Part shown: piece after piece, positions 19,787 to 31,239 of the stretch
Position numbering within the stretch: the stretch's first letter is position 1
Layout of the letters: every line of letters starts with the position of its first letter
Assembly: GCF_001889265.1 (NCBI RefSeq)
Contig: NZ_CP018151.1
Location: forward strand, 1-64,000
Source of the DNA: Microbacterium sp. 1.5R
GTDB lineage: Bacteria > Actinomycetota > Actinomycetes > Actinomycetales > Microbacteriaceae
Direction of reading: 5' to 3'
DNA length: 64,000 nt
Notes under the pieces: model-generated
Database searches by the model: none
Told to the model about the DNA's origin: nothing
Seen by the model: only the letters and a program-made list of their open reading frames with translations
Translations under genes and position numbers: made by a program

Positions 19787-20581
19787 ATGACTGCATCCGT
19801 CGTCTCGGGGGAGCGACGTGCACACCGCCGCCGCCCCCGGTCGCGCGCGACCTTCACCAGCGTCCTCGGCGAGCTGCTGCTCACGGGCGGAGTGATCGTG
19901 CTTCTCTTCGTCGCGTGGCAGATGTGGATCGGCGACATCATCATCGCGGCCCAGAAGAACGAAGAGGGTGCGGCGGTCTCGCAGGAATGGGCCAACGCAC
20001 CCACTCCCGAGCTCCCACCGGTCGTCGAGACCGACGACGGAGCGACGGTGTTCGAGCCGGTGATCCCCGCCGCTCCGGCCGACACCGAGCTTCTCGGCCA
20101 GATGCACGTGCCGCGCTTCGGTGCCGAATACAACGTCGGCATCTACGGCGGTACGACGCGCGCGCGCACGCTCGACAAACTCGGGATCGGCGTCTACACC
20201 GACTCGAAGATGCCCGGCGAGGTCGGCAACTTCGCGATGGCCGGCCACCGCACCACCTGGGGCAAGCCCTTCAACCAGCTCGACAAGCTCCAGGTCGGCG
20301 ACGCGATCGTCGTCGAGACGCCTGACGGATGGTTCACGTACCGCTTCCGGACGCTGGAGTACGTCAAGCCCACGCAGACGGACGTGCTGCTCGATGTGCC
20401 GCAGATGCCCGGCGTCGCGACGGGGGAGAAGTACATCACGCTGACCGCCTGTTCGCCGCTGTACTCCCTCGCCGAGCGCATCGTCGCCTACGGGGTGTAC
20501 GAGAGCTTCCAGCCCCGCGCCGAGGGTCCGCCCGCCGCGCTCACCGATCCACCGCCTCCGCCGGCCGCGCCGTCGATCTAG
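19787..20581 (+). CDS. Class E sortase
   Basis: The product is 264 aa. After a basic cytoplasmic head there is one transmembrane helix (about 27-47), then an extracellular linker and a sortase domain. The catalytic residues are His154 (AGHRTT), Cys222 (TLTACSP) and Arg231 (AERIVAYG). Class E enzymes attach surface proteins carrying LAXTG-type signals to the wall; no substrate gene is seen here. The ATG is six bases after TAGCAT (19775-19780), a leaderless arrangement. It heads a three-gene operon with the 51-aa membrane protein and pabA. Confidence 0.93.
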   Translation: MTASVVSGERRAHRRRPRSRATFTSVLGELLLTGGVIVLLFVAWQMWIGDIIIAAQKNEEGAAVSQEWANAPTPELPPVVETDDGATVFEPVIPAAPADTELLGQMHVPRFGAEYNVGIYGGTTRARTLDKLGIGVYTDSKMPGEVGNFAMAGHRTTWGKPFNQLDKLQVGDAIVVETPDGWFTYRFRTLEYVKPTQTDVLLDVPQMPGVATGEKYITLTACSPLYSLAERIVAYGVYESFQPRAEGPPAALTDPPPPPAAPSI

Positions 20582-20602
20582 CCGAACGGAAAGAGACGAC
20601 CC

Positions 20603-20758
20603 ATGTACGCCGCACTCTGGCGCATCCTCCCCGGCCCGTGGTGGCTGAAGCTCTTCATCCTCCTCGTGCTCGTCGCAGCGGTGCTCTACGGGCTCTTCTG
20701 GTACGTCTTCCCCTGGGTGAGCCCGCTGATCACCCCGGGCGAGGTCGACCTCGAATGA
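20603..20758 (+). CDS. Small membrane protein, 51 aa
   Basis: The sequence begins MYAALWRILPGPWWLKLFIL and carries a single long hydrophobic helix (about 14-42) flanked by tryptophans, ending in an acidic GEVDLE tail. It starts 21 bases after the sortase stop with a GGAAAGAG ribosome-binding site, and its stop overlaps the pabA start (ATGA). The position is conserved in actinobacteria as far as I recall, but I know no function. It may be an accessory of the sortase or a wall-synthesis complex. Confidence 0.8.
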   Translation: MYAALWRILPGPWWLKLFILLVLVAAVLYGLFWYVFPWVSPLITPGEVDLE

Positions 20759-21423
20759 CCCGCGTGCTCGTCGTGGACAACCACGACAGCTTCGTGCATA
20801 CGCTCGTGGGTTATCTGCGCGAGCTCGGTGCCGACGTCACGCTGATCGAGGCGGACACCATCGATGCCGCTGAACTCGCGGTGATGCTGCCGGACTTCGA
20901 CGCGCTGCTGCTCTCTCCCGGCCCGGGCACCCCTGACGATGCCGGCGTCTCCGTCGACGCCGTGCGGCTCGCCGCGAGGATCCGGATGCCGCTTCTCGGC
21001 GTCTGCCTGGGGCATCAGGTGATCGGCGCCGCGTTCGGCACCACCGTTTCAGAGGCGCCTGAGCTGATGCACGGCATGGTGTCGCCGGTCACGCACGACG
21101 GATCAGCGCTCTTCGCCGGCATCCCGTCGCCGTTCGACGCGGGCAGATATCACTCCCTCGCTCTCGCGGAGACCGACCTTCCGGGTGACGTGGCCGTCAC
21201 AGCGCGCACCGCGAGCGGCACCGTCATGGCACTGGAGCACATCCGTCTGCCCATACTCGGGGTGCAGTTCCACCCCGAGAGCGTGCTGACCGAAGGCGGA
21301 TACCGTCTGCTCGCCAACTGGCTCGAACTGTGCGGCGACGCACATGCCGTGGCACGCTCAGCGGCACTGCACCCGCTGTCGGGCCCCGACGCTCGTGTGG
21401 ATCAGCCGGCGGCGACGCAGTAG
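20755..21423 (+). CDS. pabA: Aminodeoxychorismate/anthranilate synthase glutamine amidotransferase
   Basis: The product is 222 aa, a class I glutamine amidotransferase that supplies ammonia to chorismate for p-aminobenzoate (folate) or anthranilate. The catalytic triad is Cys84 in GVCLGHQ, with His173 and Glu175 in FHPES. The position between a sortase and pknB is the conserved actinobacterial locus usually annotated pabA. The partner PabB is not in the window. The 3' end overlaps the convergent pknB gene by 22 bases. The choice between PabA and TrpG rests on context. Confidence 0.88.
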   Translation: MTRVLVVDNHDSFVHTLVGYLRELGADVTLIEADTIDAAELAVMLPDFDALLLSPGPGTPDDAGVSVDAVRLAARIRMPLLGVCLGHQVIGAAFGTTVSEAPELMHGMVSPVTHDGSALFAGIPSPFDAGRYHSLALAETDLPGDVAVTARTASGTVMALEHIRLPILGVQFHPESVLTEGGYRLLANWLELCGDAHAVARSAALHPLSGPDARVDQPAATQ

Positions 21424-23096
21424 CGCAGTTCGACCGTCGAGCCGATCGCCACGTCTCCCGGCGCGGCCGACATCGATGACACGGTGGGCGGTTCGGTCGG
21501 CGTGCAGTCGATCAGCTCGACCGGACTGGGCGTGAGGCCGATGCGTTCGAGCTCAGCCTGAGCCGCTTCCATCGTCCACCCGGTGACGTCGGTGAGGGTG
21601 ACCCGGCCGCTCGCGACGACGAGATTCACGATGGTCTGCGGTGCGACCTCGGTGTCGGCCGCCTCGCTGGCCTCCATCACCGTCTCGGCCGCCAGCCCCT
21701 TGTCGTTGCGCTGGATGACCGTGCCCAGTTCGAGCCCTGCCGCCGCGAGTGCGTCTTTGGCGGCCGTCAGAGACAGGCCCTCGAGCATCGGGACGACGAC
21801 CGTCTCCTTGCCGGAGGACACGTAGACCGTCACGGAATCGCCCTCGCTGACGGCGGTGCCGGACGCAGGGTCTGTGCGGGTCACGTTGCCCTCGACGATG
21901 TCGTTGCTGGACTCGAGCACCAGCTTCGAGGTGAGATCGAGCTTGCCGAGATCATCCTGGGCGCGCTCGGACGAGACATTGACGAGATCAGGCACTACGC
22001 GCGAGCTCGACGGCACGTCGTCCGGGCGCATGCTGAGCGTCCAGACCCAGAACAACACCGAGGCGAGAAGCACGGCAAGCAGTGCCACACCCGCCCAGAT
22101 CCACGCGACGGGCGGACCCGACTGCGTGCGAGCCATGGTGGTGTCGGTGCTCAGCTGGCGGAGCGACCGGGCGGTCTCCTGCGCGGCACGCGGATTCGGT
22201 CCGTACAGCTCGCTCGTGAGCGCGCCGAGCTCCTTGCGGCTCGGCGCATGGCCGGAGACCGCCGAGTCGAGCGCAGCGCGGAAGTGCGCGGCATCCGGGT
22301 ATCGCTGGTAGGGATCCTTGGCCAGCGCGCGCAGGACGATCGGGTCGAGCGCGCCGGGGGAGTCCTCGTTCACCTCGGTCGGAGGGACCGGAGTCTCGCT
22401 CACGTGCTGGTAGGCGACGGCCACGGGGGATTCGCCGCGGAACGGCTGACGGCCGGTGAGCAGTTCATAGAGCACGACGCCGGTCGAGTAGAGGTCGGCG
22501 CGTGCGTCGACCGGTTCGCCCTTGGCCTGCTCGGGTGAGAAGTATGCCGCGGTGCCGATGATCTGGGTGGTCTCGGCGACCGTCGATGACGAGTCGGACA
22601 CGGCTCGGGCGATCCCGAAGTCCATGACCTTGACCTGGCCCTTGTCGGTCACCATCACGTTGCCCGGCTTGATGTCGCGGTGCACGACACCCGCACGATG
22701 CGAGTAGTCCAGCGCCTCGAGGATGCCGTCGACATAGCGCACGGCATCGTCGACGGGCACCGGGCCCTTGGCGATGATGTCCTTCAGCAGCGTGCCGCTG
22801 ATCAGCTCCATGATGATGTACGGAGGCTCATCCGTGCTGCTGTCGGTCGTCGAGGGGTCGCCGGCGTCGTAGACGCGGACGATCGACGGGTGCGACATGC
22901 GAGAGGCGGACTGGGCCTCGAGACGGAATCGCGTGCGGAACGCGTTGTCGCGAGCCAGCTCGGGGTCGAGGATCTTGATCGCCACCGCACGACCGAGCGT
23001 CAGATCGTACCCGCGGTACACCTTCGCCATGCCGCCGTGCCCGATGAGCTCGTCGACGCGATAGCGACCCGCGAGAACGCGTGGCTCTGTCGACAC
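21402..23096 (-). CDS. pknB: PASTA-domain Ser/Thr protein kinase PknB
   Basis: The product is 564 aa. The kinase domain (11-275) has the glycine loop GHGGMAKV, Lys41, the HRDIKPGN catalytic loop and DFGIARA. After a juxtamembrane region comes one transmembrane helix (about 332-352), then three extracellular PASTA repeats (PDLVNVSSERAQDDL..., PMLEGLSLTAAKDAL..., TDVTGWTMEAAQAEL...). It senses peptidoglycan fragments or lipid II and phosphorylates division and wall-synthesis proteins. The GTG start has AGGGGG upstream. It is the last gene of the fhaA-to-pknB operon. Confidence 0.95.
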   Translation of the reverse strand: MSTEPRVLAGRYRVDELIGHGGMAKVYRGYDLTLGRAVAIKILDPELARDNAFRTRFRLEAQSASRMSHPSIVRVYDAGDPSTTDSSTDEPPYIIMELISGTLLKDIIAKGPVPVDDAVRYVDGILEALDYSHRAGVVHRDIKPGNVMVTDKGQVKVMDFGIARAVSDSSSTVAETTQIIGTAAYFSPEQAKGEPVDARADLYSTGVVLYELLTGRQPFRGESPVAVAYQHVSETPVPPTEVNEDSPGALDPIVLRALAKDPYQRYPDAAHFRAALDSAVSGHAPSRKELGALTSELYGPNPRAAQETARSLRQLSTDTTMARTQSGPPVAWIWAGVALLAVLLASVLFWVWTLSMRPDDVPSSSRVVPDLVNVSSERAQDDLGKLDLTSKLVLESSNDIVEGNVTRTDPASGTAVSEGDSVTVYVSSGKETVVVPMLEGLSLTAAKDALAAAGLELGTVIQRNDKGLAAETVMEASEAADTEVAPQTIVNLVVASGRVTLTDVTGWTMEAAQAELERIGLTPSPVELIDCTPTEPPTVSSMSAAPGDVAIGSTVELRYCVAAG

Positions 23097-23150
23097 GTAG
23101 TGACCCCCTGATACGACCTTGTGGATGCTCCAGCCTACGGCGGGAGCGGG

Positions 23151-24902
23151 TTATTCGCCTGAGTCTCCGCCGTCTGCGTCGCCTTCATCGGCGCCCGGCG
23201 CGGCGGGCAGGATGACGACGCCCGGCATGGCATCCGACTGCTCGGACGGCATGTCGCTGCCGCAGAAGACGCGGAACGTGGCGGTGATCGACTGTCCGGC
23301 CGTGCCGGGGACGATCTGCGTCGAGAGCACGCTGGGTCCGAAGCTGCGGATGGACTCGCCGGCGTTGCCGCCGGAGAACGTCGCGTTGGTGAGCGTCACC
23401 TCGAAGGCCGATCGCGCCGGGGTGCCCGAGGGGCACTCGAAGCTCGGCCAGTTGAGGGTCACGGGCTCGCCCTCGGTGGCGGTGCCGGCGATGGTCGGGG
23501 TGCCCGAGGGCTTGCCCACCTTCACCTGCTCCTTGAAGGTCGTCAGCGTGATGGCCGTGCCCTCGGGAACGTTGCCGCCGGGCTGAACGGACTCGACCGT
23601 GCCGACCTGGTTCGCGTTGGGAGCGATGGTGTTGCCCACCACGCACTCGGCCTGGAGTCCGGCGTTGACGGCAGCGGTCTGCGCGGCATCGCACTGCATC
23701 CCCACGAGACCGAGAGCATCGACGTCCACGAGCTCGGGCTCGGGCGTCTCGGTCTCGGTCGGTGTCGGCTTCGGGGTCTGCGACACGGTCTCCGACTGGG
23801 TCGGCTCGGGATCGGGGTCGCCCTGATTCATCAGGGCGAACACGGTTCCACCGAGCACGATCACGAGCAGTGCGATGAGAGCGATCAGCGGCCACGTCCA
23901 GGGGCTGCGCTTCTTCTTCTTCTCGGCTTCCTCCTCGGCCTGCTCGCCGGTGGGCAGCTGGGCCGTCGTGGGGAGGATGCGCGTCGTGCCGTCGTCGCCC
24001 GATGCGGTGAGCAGCCGGGTGGCGTCGTCGGAGGCGACACCGCCGGTCGCGATGGCCGGCACCGCGATGGCCGCGGAGTTCAGATCGCCTCGGCGCAGAG
24101 CCTGGGCGGCGCGTGCGACGGTCGCCGACGACGACGGGCGGTCGGCGGGCTTCTTGGCGATCATCGCCATGACGAGGTTCTGCACCGGGATCGGCACGGT
24201 CGGCGGCAGCGGCGGAGGCTGCTCGTTGATCTGCGCCATCGCGATCGCGACCTGCGACTCACCCGTGAAGGGCCGCTTGCCTGCGAGGCACTCGTAGGCG
24301 ACGATGCCGAGCGAGTACGTGTCGGTCGCGGGTGACGCCGGGTGCCCCGACGCCTGCTCGGGCGAGAGGTACTGCACGGTGCCCATGACCTGGCCGGTGG
24401 CCGTCAGCGGCACCTGGTCGGCGATGCGGGCGATGCCGAAGTCCGTGATCTTGACGCGGCCGTCCGGCGTGATCAGCAGGTTTCCCGGCTTGATGTCACG
24501 GTGCACGAGACCTGCCGCATGCGCGGCCTGCAGAGCGGATGCCGTCTGCGCGACGATGTCGAGGGTCTTGTCGGCGCTCAGGGCGCCGTCGCGCTCGAGC
24601 ACGGTCGAGAGGGCCTCGCCGGGAACGAGCTCCATGACGAGGTAGGCGCTGCCGTTCTCCTCGCCGTAGTCGAAGACGCTCGCGATGCCCTCGTGGTTGA
24701 CGAGTGCGGCATGGCGCGCCTCAGCGCGGAACCGCTCGAGGAACCCGGGGTCCCCCATGTACTCGTCCTTGAGGATCTTGATGGCCACGGTGCGACCGAT
24801 GACGTGATCCGTCGCCTCCCACACCTCGCCCATGCCGCCGATCGCAATACGCGACTGCAGCTCGTAGCGACCACCGAACGACACACCCTGCGTCGGTCTC
24901 AT
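23151..24902 (-). CDS. pknA: Ser/Thr protein kinase PknA
   Basis: The product is 583 aa. The kinase domain has GIGGMGEV-type loop residues around 20-27, Lys42, HRDIKPGN and DFGIARI. A Lys-rich segment and a transmembrane helix (about 357-380) follow, then a Ser/Thr/Pro linker and an extracellular tail that includes one PASTA-like unit ([19 protein letters not shown]). The ATG at 24902 overlaps the pbpA stop by four bases, which fixes the start. It controls cell shape and division together with PknB. The acidic C-terminal tail is unusual relative to mycobacterial PknA. Confidence 0.92.
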   Translation of the reverse strand: MRPTQGVSFGGRYELQSRIAIGGMGEVWEATDHVIGRTVAIKILKDEYMGDPGFLERFRAEARHAALVNHEGIASVFDYGEENGSAYLVMELVPGEALSTVLERDGALSADKTLDIVAQTASALQAAHAAGLVHRDIKPGNLLITPDGRVKITDFGIARIADQVPLTATGQVMGTVQYLSPEQASGHPASPATDTYSLGIVAYECLAGKRPFTGESQVAIAMAQINEQPPPLPPTVPIPVQNLVMAMIAKKPADRPSSSATVARAAQALRRGDLNSAAIAVPAIATGGVASDDATRLLTASGDDGTTRILPTTAQLPTGEQAEEEAEKKKKRSPWTWPLIALIALLVIVLGGTVFALMNQGDPDPEPTQSETVSQTPKPTPTETETPEPELVDVDALGLVGMQCDAAQTAAVNAGLQAECVVGNTIAPNANQVGTVESVQPGGNVPEGTAITLTTFKEQVKVGKPSGTPTIAGTATEGEPVTLNWPSFECPSGTPARSAFEVTLTNATFSGGNAGESIRSFGPSVLSTQIVPGTAGQSITATFRVFCGSDMPSEQSDAMPGVVILPAAPGADEGDADGGDSGE

Positions 24903-26353
24903 CTGCCCAGCACCGCCTCTATGACCTTCTTTGCAATCGGAGCGGCGATGGTGTCGCCGGATCCTGACTGCCCTTGTCCACCGCCGTCTTCGACGAGGAC
25001 CGCTACTGCCACCTCGGGGTCGTCCGCCGGCGCGAAACCGGTGAACCACAACGTGTACGGCTTGTTATCGTTCTCGGTCGTGCCGGTCTTCCCCGCCACA
25101 TCGACCCCGTCTATTCTTGCACCCTGCGCAGCGCCGTTTGAGACGCTCGCGACCATCGACGCCGTGATCTGATCGGCGATCGTCGCATCGGTCGTCTGAC
25201 CGAACTGGGTGTCGTCGTACGAACGGATGACCGAGAGGTCGTTGCCGATCACCGTGTCGACCAGACGGGGGTTCATCACGACGCCGTCGTTCGCGATGCC
25301 GGCCGCCACCATCGCGATCTGCAGCGGCGTCGCGGTGACCTGTCCCTGGCCGAATCCGGTGAGGGCGGTCTGCGCGTCGTCGAGGGCACGCGGGTAGCTC
25401 GACGGAGTCGATTCGAGCGGCGTCGAGAAGCTCCGATTGAAGCCGAACTTCTCCGCCATCTCGCGGATCGCGTCATCGCCGAGCTCGACGGCGAGCTCGG
25501 CCATCGGGATGTTGCAGCTCAGGCGGATGGCTTCGGAGATCGACACGGTGTCTCCGCTGCCGCACGTGCCGCCCCAGGCGTTCGCGACCGTGTTCGTCGA
25601 GCCGGGCAGCTGATAGCGGGCCGGGTTCGGGAGCGTCGAGTCGGGCGTCCAGTTGCCCGACGCGTAGGCCGCGGCCGCCACGACGAGCTTGAACGTCGAG
25701 CCGGGAGGGTTGAGGTCGCCGGCGATCGCTCGGTTCGAGAGGGGCTTCGTGGGGTCTTCGTCGAGCTGGTCGTAGGTCGCGTTCGCGGCATCCGCGTCGT
25801 GCGTCGCGAGCTGGTTGGTGTCGAACCCGGGGGTCGACACCAGTGCGAGGATGCGCCCGGTCTTCGGCTCGATCGCGACGACCGCGCCGTTGAGGCCCTG
25901 CAGAGCGTCGTATGCGGCGCGCTGCGCGGCCGTGTCGAGGGTCAGCTCGACGCTGAATCCGCTCTGCGGCTGACCCGAGAGGATCCGCTCGATCTCGGCG
26001 AAGAAGGCGCTCGATCCCGTTCCCGACAGGTCGGCGTTCATCGCCCGCTCGATGCCGGTCGCTGACTGCAGCGCCGGGTTGAAGTACCCGGTGACAGGGG
26101 CCCACATCGCGGCATCCGTGTAGACGCGCTGGAACTGGTAGCGGTCGTCCGAGGGGGTCGAGGAGGCGATCGCGACGTCGTCGACGATGATCGACCCGCG
26201 CTGGATCTCGTAGCTGTCGAGGAGAGTGCGCCTGTTGTTCGGGTTCTGCCCGAGGGCGTCGGCCTCGACGACCTGGATCCAGCTGGTCGCGGCGAACAGC
26301 GACAGGAACATGAACAGCATCACGATGCTGAGACGGCGGAGTTCTTTGGTCAT
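24899..26353 (-). CDS. pbpA: Class B penicillin-binding protein PbpA
   Basis: The product is 484 aa. One N-terminal transmembrane anchor (about 8-28), a dimerisation region and a transpeptidase domain. The catalytic motifs are S219-T-F-K222, S279-C-N281 and K422-T-G424. It cross-links peptidoglycan, acting with the adjacent RodA/FtsW-type glycosyltransferase. It lies one base from rodA and overlaps pknA by four bases. Confidence 0.95.
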   Translation of the reverse strand: MTKELRRLSIVMLFMFLSLFAATSWIQVVEADALGQNPNNRRTLLDSYEIQRGSIIVDDVAIASSTPSDDRYQFQRVYTDAAMWAPVTGYFNPALQSATGIERAMNADLSGTGSSAFFAEIERILSGQPQSGFSVELTLDTAAQRAAYDALQGLNGAVVAIEPKTGRILALVSTPGFDTNQLATHDADAANATYDQLDEDPTKPLSNRAIAGDLNPPGSTFKLVVAAAAYASGNWTPDSTLPNPARYQLPGSTNTVANAWGGTCGSGDTVSISEAIRLSCNIPMAELAVELGDDAIREMAEKFGFNRSFSTPLESTPSSYPRALDDAQTALTGFGQGQVTATPLQIAMVAAGIANDGVVMNPRLVDTVIGNDLSVIRSYDDTQFGQTTDATIADQITASMVASVSNGAAQGARIDGVDVAGKTGTTENDNKPYTLWFTGFAPADDPEVAVAVLVEDGGGQGQSGSGDTIAAPIAKKVIEAVLGR

Positions 26354-26354
26354 G

Positions 26355-27736
26355 TCAGCCGATCACCGCCCGGGGTTGGCTGCGGACGCCGTCGGAGATG
26401 CGCAGCAGGATGGCCACGATCAGCCAGTTGGCGATGAGCGAGGATCCACCGGCGGCGAGGAACGGCGTGGTCAGACCGGTCAGCGGGATGACCCTCGTCA
26501 CGCCGCCGACCATGATGAACACCTGCAGCGCGATGGTGAACGAGAGGCCGATGGCGAGCAGCTTGCCGAAGTCGTCCTGACCCGCCAGTCCGATGCGCAC
26601 GCCACGGCTCACGAAGACCATGTAGAGGCAGAGGATCGCGAACAGCCCGATCAGGCCGATCTCCTCGCCGAGGCTCGTGATGATGTAGTCGCTGTGGGCG
26701 AGGGGCGTGACGTCGGGGCGTCCCTGACCCCAGCCCGTGCCGAGAAGGCCGCCGTGCGCCAGCCCGAACAGGCCCTGCATGGGCTGGAAGCCGGCGCCGT
26801 CGGGGTCGACCTTCTCGGGGTCGAAGAGGAACAGCCAGTTGACGAAGCGGCCCTGCACGTAGCTGAGGATCTGTGTCGCCACCGCGACACCCGCAGCCAC
26901 GAGGGCGAGGCCGATGAGCACCCAGCTCGTCTTGCCGGTCGCGACGTAGAGCATTGCGACGAACATGCCGAAGATCAGGGTTCCGGTTCCGAGGTCGCGC
27001 TGGATGACGATGATGCCGAGGGAGATCGCCCACACCACCAGAACCGGTCCGAGTTCGCGCATGCGCGGCCACATGATGCCGAGGAACTTCGTGCCGACAG
27101 ACGTCAGGCTCTCCCGCGTGCGCACGAGATAGCCCGCGAAGAAGATCGCGAGGCAGATCTTGGCGAGCTCGCCGGGCTGGAAGGCGAACATGCCGCCGAG
27201 CGACACCCAGACCTGGGCGTTCGCATCGGGGATGCGCAGGCCCGGGACGAAGGGGAGCAGCAGGAGCAGGATGCCGGAGAGGCCGAAGATGTAGGTGTAG
27301 CGGAACAGCACCCGGTAGTTGCGCAGCAGGATCACGCACGCGATCGCCCCGGCGAGGGAGATGCCCGTCCACGCGAGCTGCTTCGTCGAGTAGGCGTCCC
27401 ACCCCGTGAGGGACTTCGCGATGTCGATGCGATAGATCATCGCGATGCCGAGGCCGGTCAGCAGCGTGGCGATCGGCAGCAGGAACGGGTCGGCGGCCGA
27501 CGCGACGGCACGCAGCACGAAGTGCACGGCGAAGGCCAGAACGGCGAGGCCACCGCCGATCGCCAGGATCATGGGGTCGATCAGACCCAGAGCACCGAGC
27601 TGCACGAGCGTGAGAGCGCCGCCACTGAGAGCGACGGCGAAGAGCAGCAGCCAGAACTCGCGGTTGCGCTGCGTCTGCGGCATCCGCATTCTCTTGAGGG
27701 CCTTGATGACGCTGGTGTCGGCCGTGACGTCGGTGG

Positions 27737-27740
<4 letters not shown>
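26355..27740 (-). CDS. rodA: FtsW/RodA/SpoVE-family peptidoglycan glycosyltransferase
   Basis: The product is 461 aa, a polytopic membrane protein with about ten to twelve hydrophobic helices. SEDS-family landmarks include RDLGTGTLIFGMF, PGELAKICLAIFFAGYL and the C-terminal TPFLAAGGSSLIANW. It polymerises lipid II into glycan strands with the PBP encoded next door. It overlaps pstP by four bases. Confidence 0.94.
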
Positions 27741-29032
<1,292 letters not shown>

Positions 29033-29039
29033 GCCGGGG

Positions 29040-29570
29040 TCAGGCTCGCAGCTCGAAGGTCGTGGCGCCCACCTTGATGGGGGTGCCGAGGGCGAGGGCG
29101 ACGGGACCGCCGGTCACGCGCTGGCCGGCGACGAAGGTGCCGTTGGTCGAGTCGAGGTCCTGGATGGCCCAGCTGTCGCCGCGCAGCATCAGACGTGCGT
29201 GGTGACTGGACGTGTAGTCGTCGCGGATCACGAGGGCGGATTCGCTGGAGCGTCCGATCGTCAACGTCTCGTTGCCGAGGGGGAGCTCGAGCCCCGCCTT
29301 CGGACCGGAGGTGATGACGAGCCGCTTGGCCGTCGCGACCGTGGCGGGACCGGTGCTGGGCTTCGACGACGCGGGGCGGGAGGCCGGGGCGGATGCGGGC
29401 GACTGCGTCGGAGCAGGCGTCGCCGCGGCGACCTCGGCCGGGAGCTTGCGGACCTTCATGCCGAACAGATCGGCGCGCAGCGAGTAGACGACGCCGAACA
29501 CGAAGAACCACAGCAGCAGCAGGAAGCCCACGCGCAGCAGCAGCAGGACGAGTTCACTGGGTGTGCTCAC
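29040..29570 (-). CDS. fhaB: FHA-domain protein FhaB (FipA-type)
   Basis: The product is 176 aa. An N-terminal transmembrane helix (about 8-30) and an Ala/Pro/Ser linker precede a C-terminal FHA domain, with IGRSSESALVI, SSHHARL and DLDSTNGT phosphothreonine-binding motifs. Such proteins link Ser/Thr kinase signalling to septal or polar wall assembly. It overlaps fhaA by four bases. Confidence 0.92.
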   Translation of the reverse strand: MSTPSELVLLLLRVGFLLLLWFFVFGVVYSLRADLFGMKVRKLPAEVAAATPAPTQSPASAPASRPASSKPSTGPATVATAKRLVITSGPKAGLELPLGNETLTIGRSSESALVIRDDYTSSHHARLMLRGDSWAIQDLDSTNGTFVAGQRVTGGPVALALGTPIKVGATTFELRA

Positions 29571-30295
29571 GAGATGGCCCCGAACGCGCGGGTCGCGTCG
29601 TCGTCGCGCGGCCGGGGCGGGCGCGACGGGGTGGCGACGGGAACGATGCGGAACACCAGGTCGGTGCGTCCGATGGTCAGGGTGGTGTCGGAGGGAAGGG
29701 CGGCTTCGCGCACCTTCTGGCCGTCGACCTTGGTGCCGTTCGTCGAGCCGAGATCGCGCATCATGGCGCGCTCTCCGTCCCAGAGGACCTCGACGTGCTT
29801 ACGGCTGGATCCGGCGTCGGTGATAGTGATGTCGGCATCCGTTCCGCGGCCGATGACGGTGCGTGCGCGGGTGAGCGAGTGGCGACGGCCGTCGACGTCG
29901 ATCACGGCCTGCCACTCGACGCGGCCCTCGACGGTTCCGGAGCTGACGTTGACCGTGCCGGTCGCGATCTTGTCGTCACCCTCGAGCGAGATCGAGAGCG
30001 GGCCGGAGAAGCTGTAACCCTGCGACTTCGCGTGCTTGGTGAGAATCGCGTGCAGTTCGTCGGTGAGGGCTCCGCCGAGCCCCTGCATGCGCTCGGCGTC
30101 GTCGGTGCTGAGGCGCACGACGAAGTTATTGGGCGCGATGATGCGGTCCCTGCTCACCACAGCCGCTTTGGTGTCCGCTTCGCGCCGAAGGGCGGAAGCG
30201 ATCTCCACGGGCTGGATGCCGCTGCGGAAGGTCTTCGCGAAGGCGCTGTTCACAGCGCGCTCGAGACCCTTCTCAAAGCTGTCAAGTAGTCCCAC
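29567..30295 (-). CDS. fhaA: FHA-domain protein FhaA (DUF3662)
   Basis: The product is 242 aa. A DUF3662 domain is at the N-terminus (GLLDSFEKGLERAVNSAFAK...), with a C-terminal FHA domain bearing GRGTDADITI, SRKHVEV and DLGSTNGT. It is the first gene of the wall-signalling operon. The start is the GTG at 30295 because AGAGGAG lies just upstream and the family begins MGLLDSFE. The open frame continues 89 codons further without such support. The 270 bases to the divergent tRNA-Leu presumably hold the operon promoter, but I cannot pick it out with confidence. Confidence 0.93.
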   Translation of the reverse strand: MGLLDSFEKGLERAVNSAFAKTFRSGIQPVEIASALRREADTKAAVVSRDRIIAPNNFVVRLSTDDAERMQGLGGALTDELHAILTKHAKSQGYSFSGPLSISLEGDDKIATGTVNVSSGTVEGRVEWQAVIDVDGRRHSLTRARTVIGRGTDADITITDAGSSRKHVEVLWDGERAMMRDLGSTNGTKVDGQKVREAALPSDTTLTIGRTDLVFRIVPVATPSRPPRPRDDDATRAFGAIS

Positions 30296-30566
30296 TGGGC
30301 TCCTCTGGCATGCCGACCGGTAGGCACATCGTAGCGAGGTGTGCTGGGTGAACGCCCTCGCGAGGCGGGAAAACGCCGAGATTCCGGGGGAGTGGGGGAG
30401 TGGGATGCGCCGGATGCAGGAGCTCGGCACGTCCGCAGGACCGAAACACATCCTCTCGTCCGGCATCCGTGCCCGACTCCTGCAGACCGCGGCGGCGCCG
30501 GTTTCATCGATGGGCGAAACGCGTGATATCTTTGGGAAGTTGAGTTCTTCGGAGCCCGACATACTC

Positions 30567-30649
30567 GCGCGAGTGGCGGAATGGTAGACGCGCTGGCTTC
30601 AGGTGCCAGTGTCCTTATGGACGTGGGGGTTCAAGTCCCCCCTCGCGCA
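30567..30649 (+). tRNA. tRNA-Leu (CAG anticodon)
   Basis: An 83-base class II tRNA. The acceptor arm GCGCGAG pairs with CTCGCGC (30642-30648), and the discriminator is A. The anticodon stem CTGGC/GCCAG encloses loop TTCAGGT, with anticodon CAG at 30600-30602. A variable arm (TGTCCTTATGGACG) and T arm GGGGGTTCAAGTCCCCC are present. It is transcribed away from the fhaA operon. Confidence 0.97.
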
Positions 30650-30663
30650 CAGCGAGCAGTGAA

Positions 30664-30710
30664 TGAGAGACAGGCCCGGTTCCTTTCGAGGAAGCCGGGC
30701 CTTTCTCATG
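30664..30710 (+). terminator. Terminator after tRNA-Leu
   Basis: AGGCCCGGTTCCT pairs with AGGAAGCCGGGCCT with one bulged base and a TTCG loop, flanked by GAGA/TCTC and a short T run. Confidence 0.8.
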
Positions 30711-30735
30711 CATCGGCAGAGGTGTCGGCGGGGCG

Positions 30736-31149
30736 TCAGCCTCGGATCGACCGCCGAGCGGCTTCGAAGCGCACCCAGTCGTGGTCGGATGCCGGCGTCA
30801 GCTCCCACTCCTCGACGGGGCCGCTCTCCCATGCCGTCGCTGCCACTGCACCACCGGCATCGGTGAGATCCGTCACCACGGCGGCATCGAGCCGGCCTCC
30901 GGCGAGCAGCTTGTCCTGCGACGCCTTCTTCACCCGACCCCACCACTCAGGCTCAGGTGTCGCGGTGAGCACCTCGCCCTTCTTCAGGACGGCGGCGACG
31001 GCGTCGGCGCCACTGTCGGCGGAGTCGTCGACGACGAGAACGGGCGGGCGCTTCACGCCCAACGCCGCCATCACGGCCTCGCCGAGGGAGTCGTAGGCGC
31101 CGGTGCTCGCACGCCGGCCGTCGAGGGTGTGCTCGATGTGGAAGCTCAT
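30736..31149 (-). CDS. Hypothetical protein, 137 aa
   Basis: I do not recognise this soluble, mildly acidic protein. It begins as a short strand-turn-strand (MSFHIEHTLDGRRAST), then an Ala-rich region with PVLVVDDSADSG and a C-terminal helix rich in Trp. The start is supported by TAACCT (rc of 31156-31161) six bases before the ATG, a leaderless arrangement. It is divergent from the 31310 gene and may share the control region at 31197-31269. Confidence 0.65.
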   Translation of the reverse strand: MSFHIEHTLDGRRASTGAYDSLGEAVMAALGVKRPPVLVVDDSADSGADAVAAVLKKGEVLTATPEPEWWGRVKKASQDKLLAGGRLDAAVVTDLTDAGGAVAATAWESGPVEEWELTPASDHDWVRFEAARRSIRG

Positions 31150-31196
31150 GGATGAAGGTTACTCACGGTGTGCGGCCGACGCGCCGAAACTCCTCG

Positions 31197-31223
31197 CTTA
31201 TTTTTAATGACTAAAAATAAGAT
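31197..31223. promoter_or_regulatory. AT-rich palindromic operator overlapping a -10 box
   Basis: CTTATTTTTA (31197-31206) and its perfect complement TAAAAATAAG (31212-31221) flank a five-base ATGAC spacer. This is the most AT-rich run in this part of the window. TAAGAT (31218-31223), a good -10 box for the rightward genes, overlaps the right arm, so a bound protein would block RNA polymerase. The cognate regulator is not encoded nearby. Confidence 0.6.
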
Positions 31224-31239
31224 ACGGTGGGGAGACGAC

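Noticed and set aside
19701..19823. N-terminal extension of crgA by 41 residues
   Set aside because: It would cover the crgA -10 box and the divergent sortase start, is very basic and unlike CrgA N-termini.
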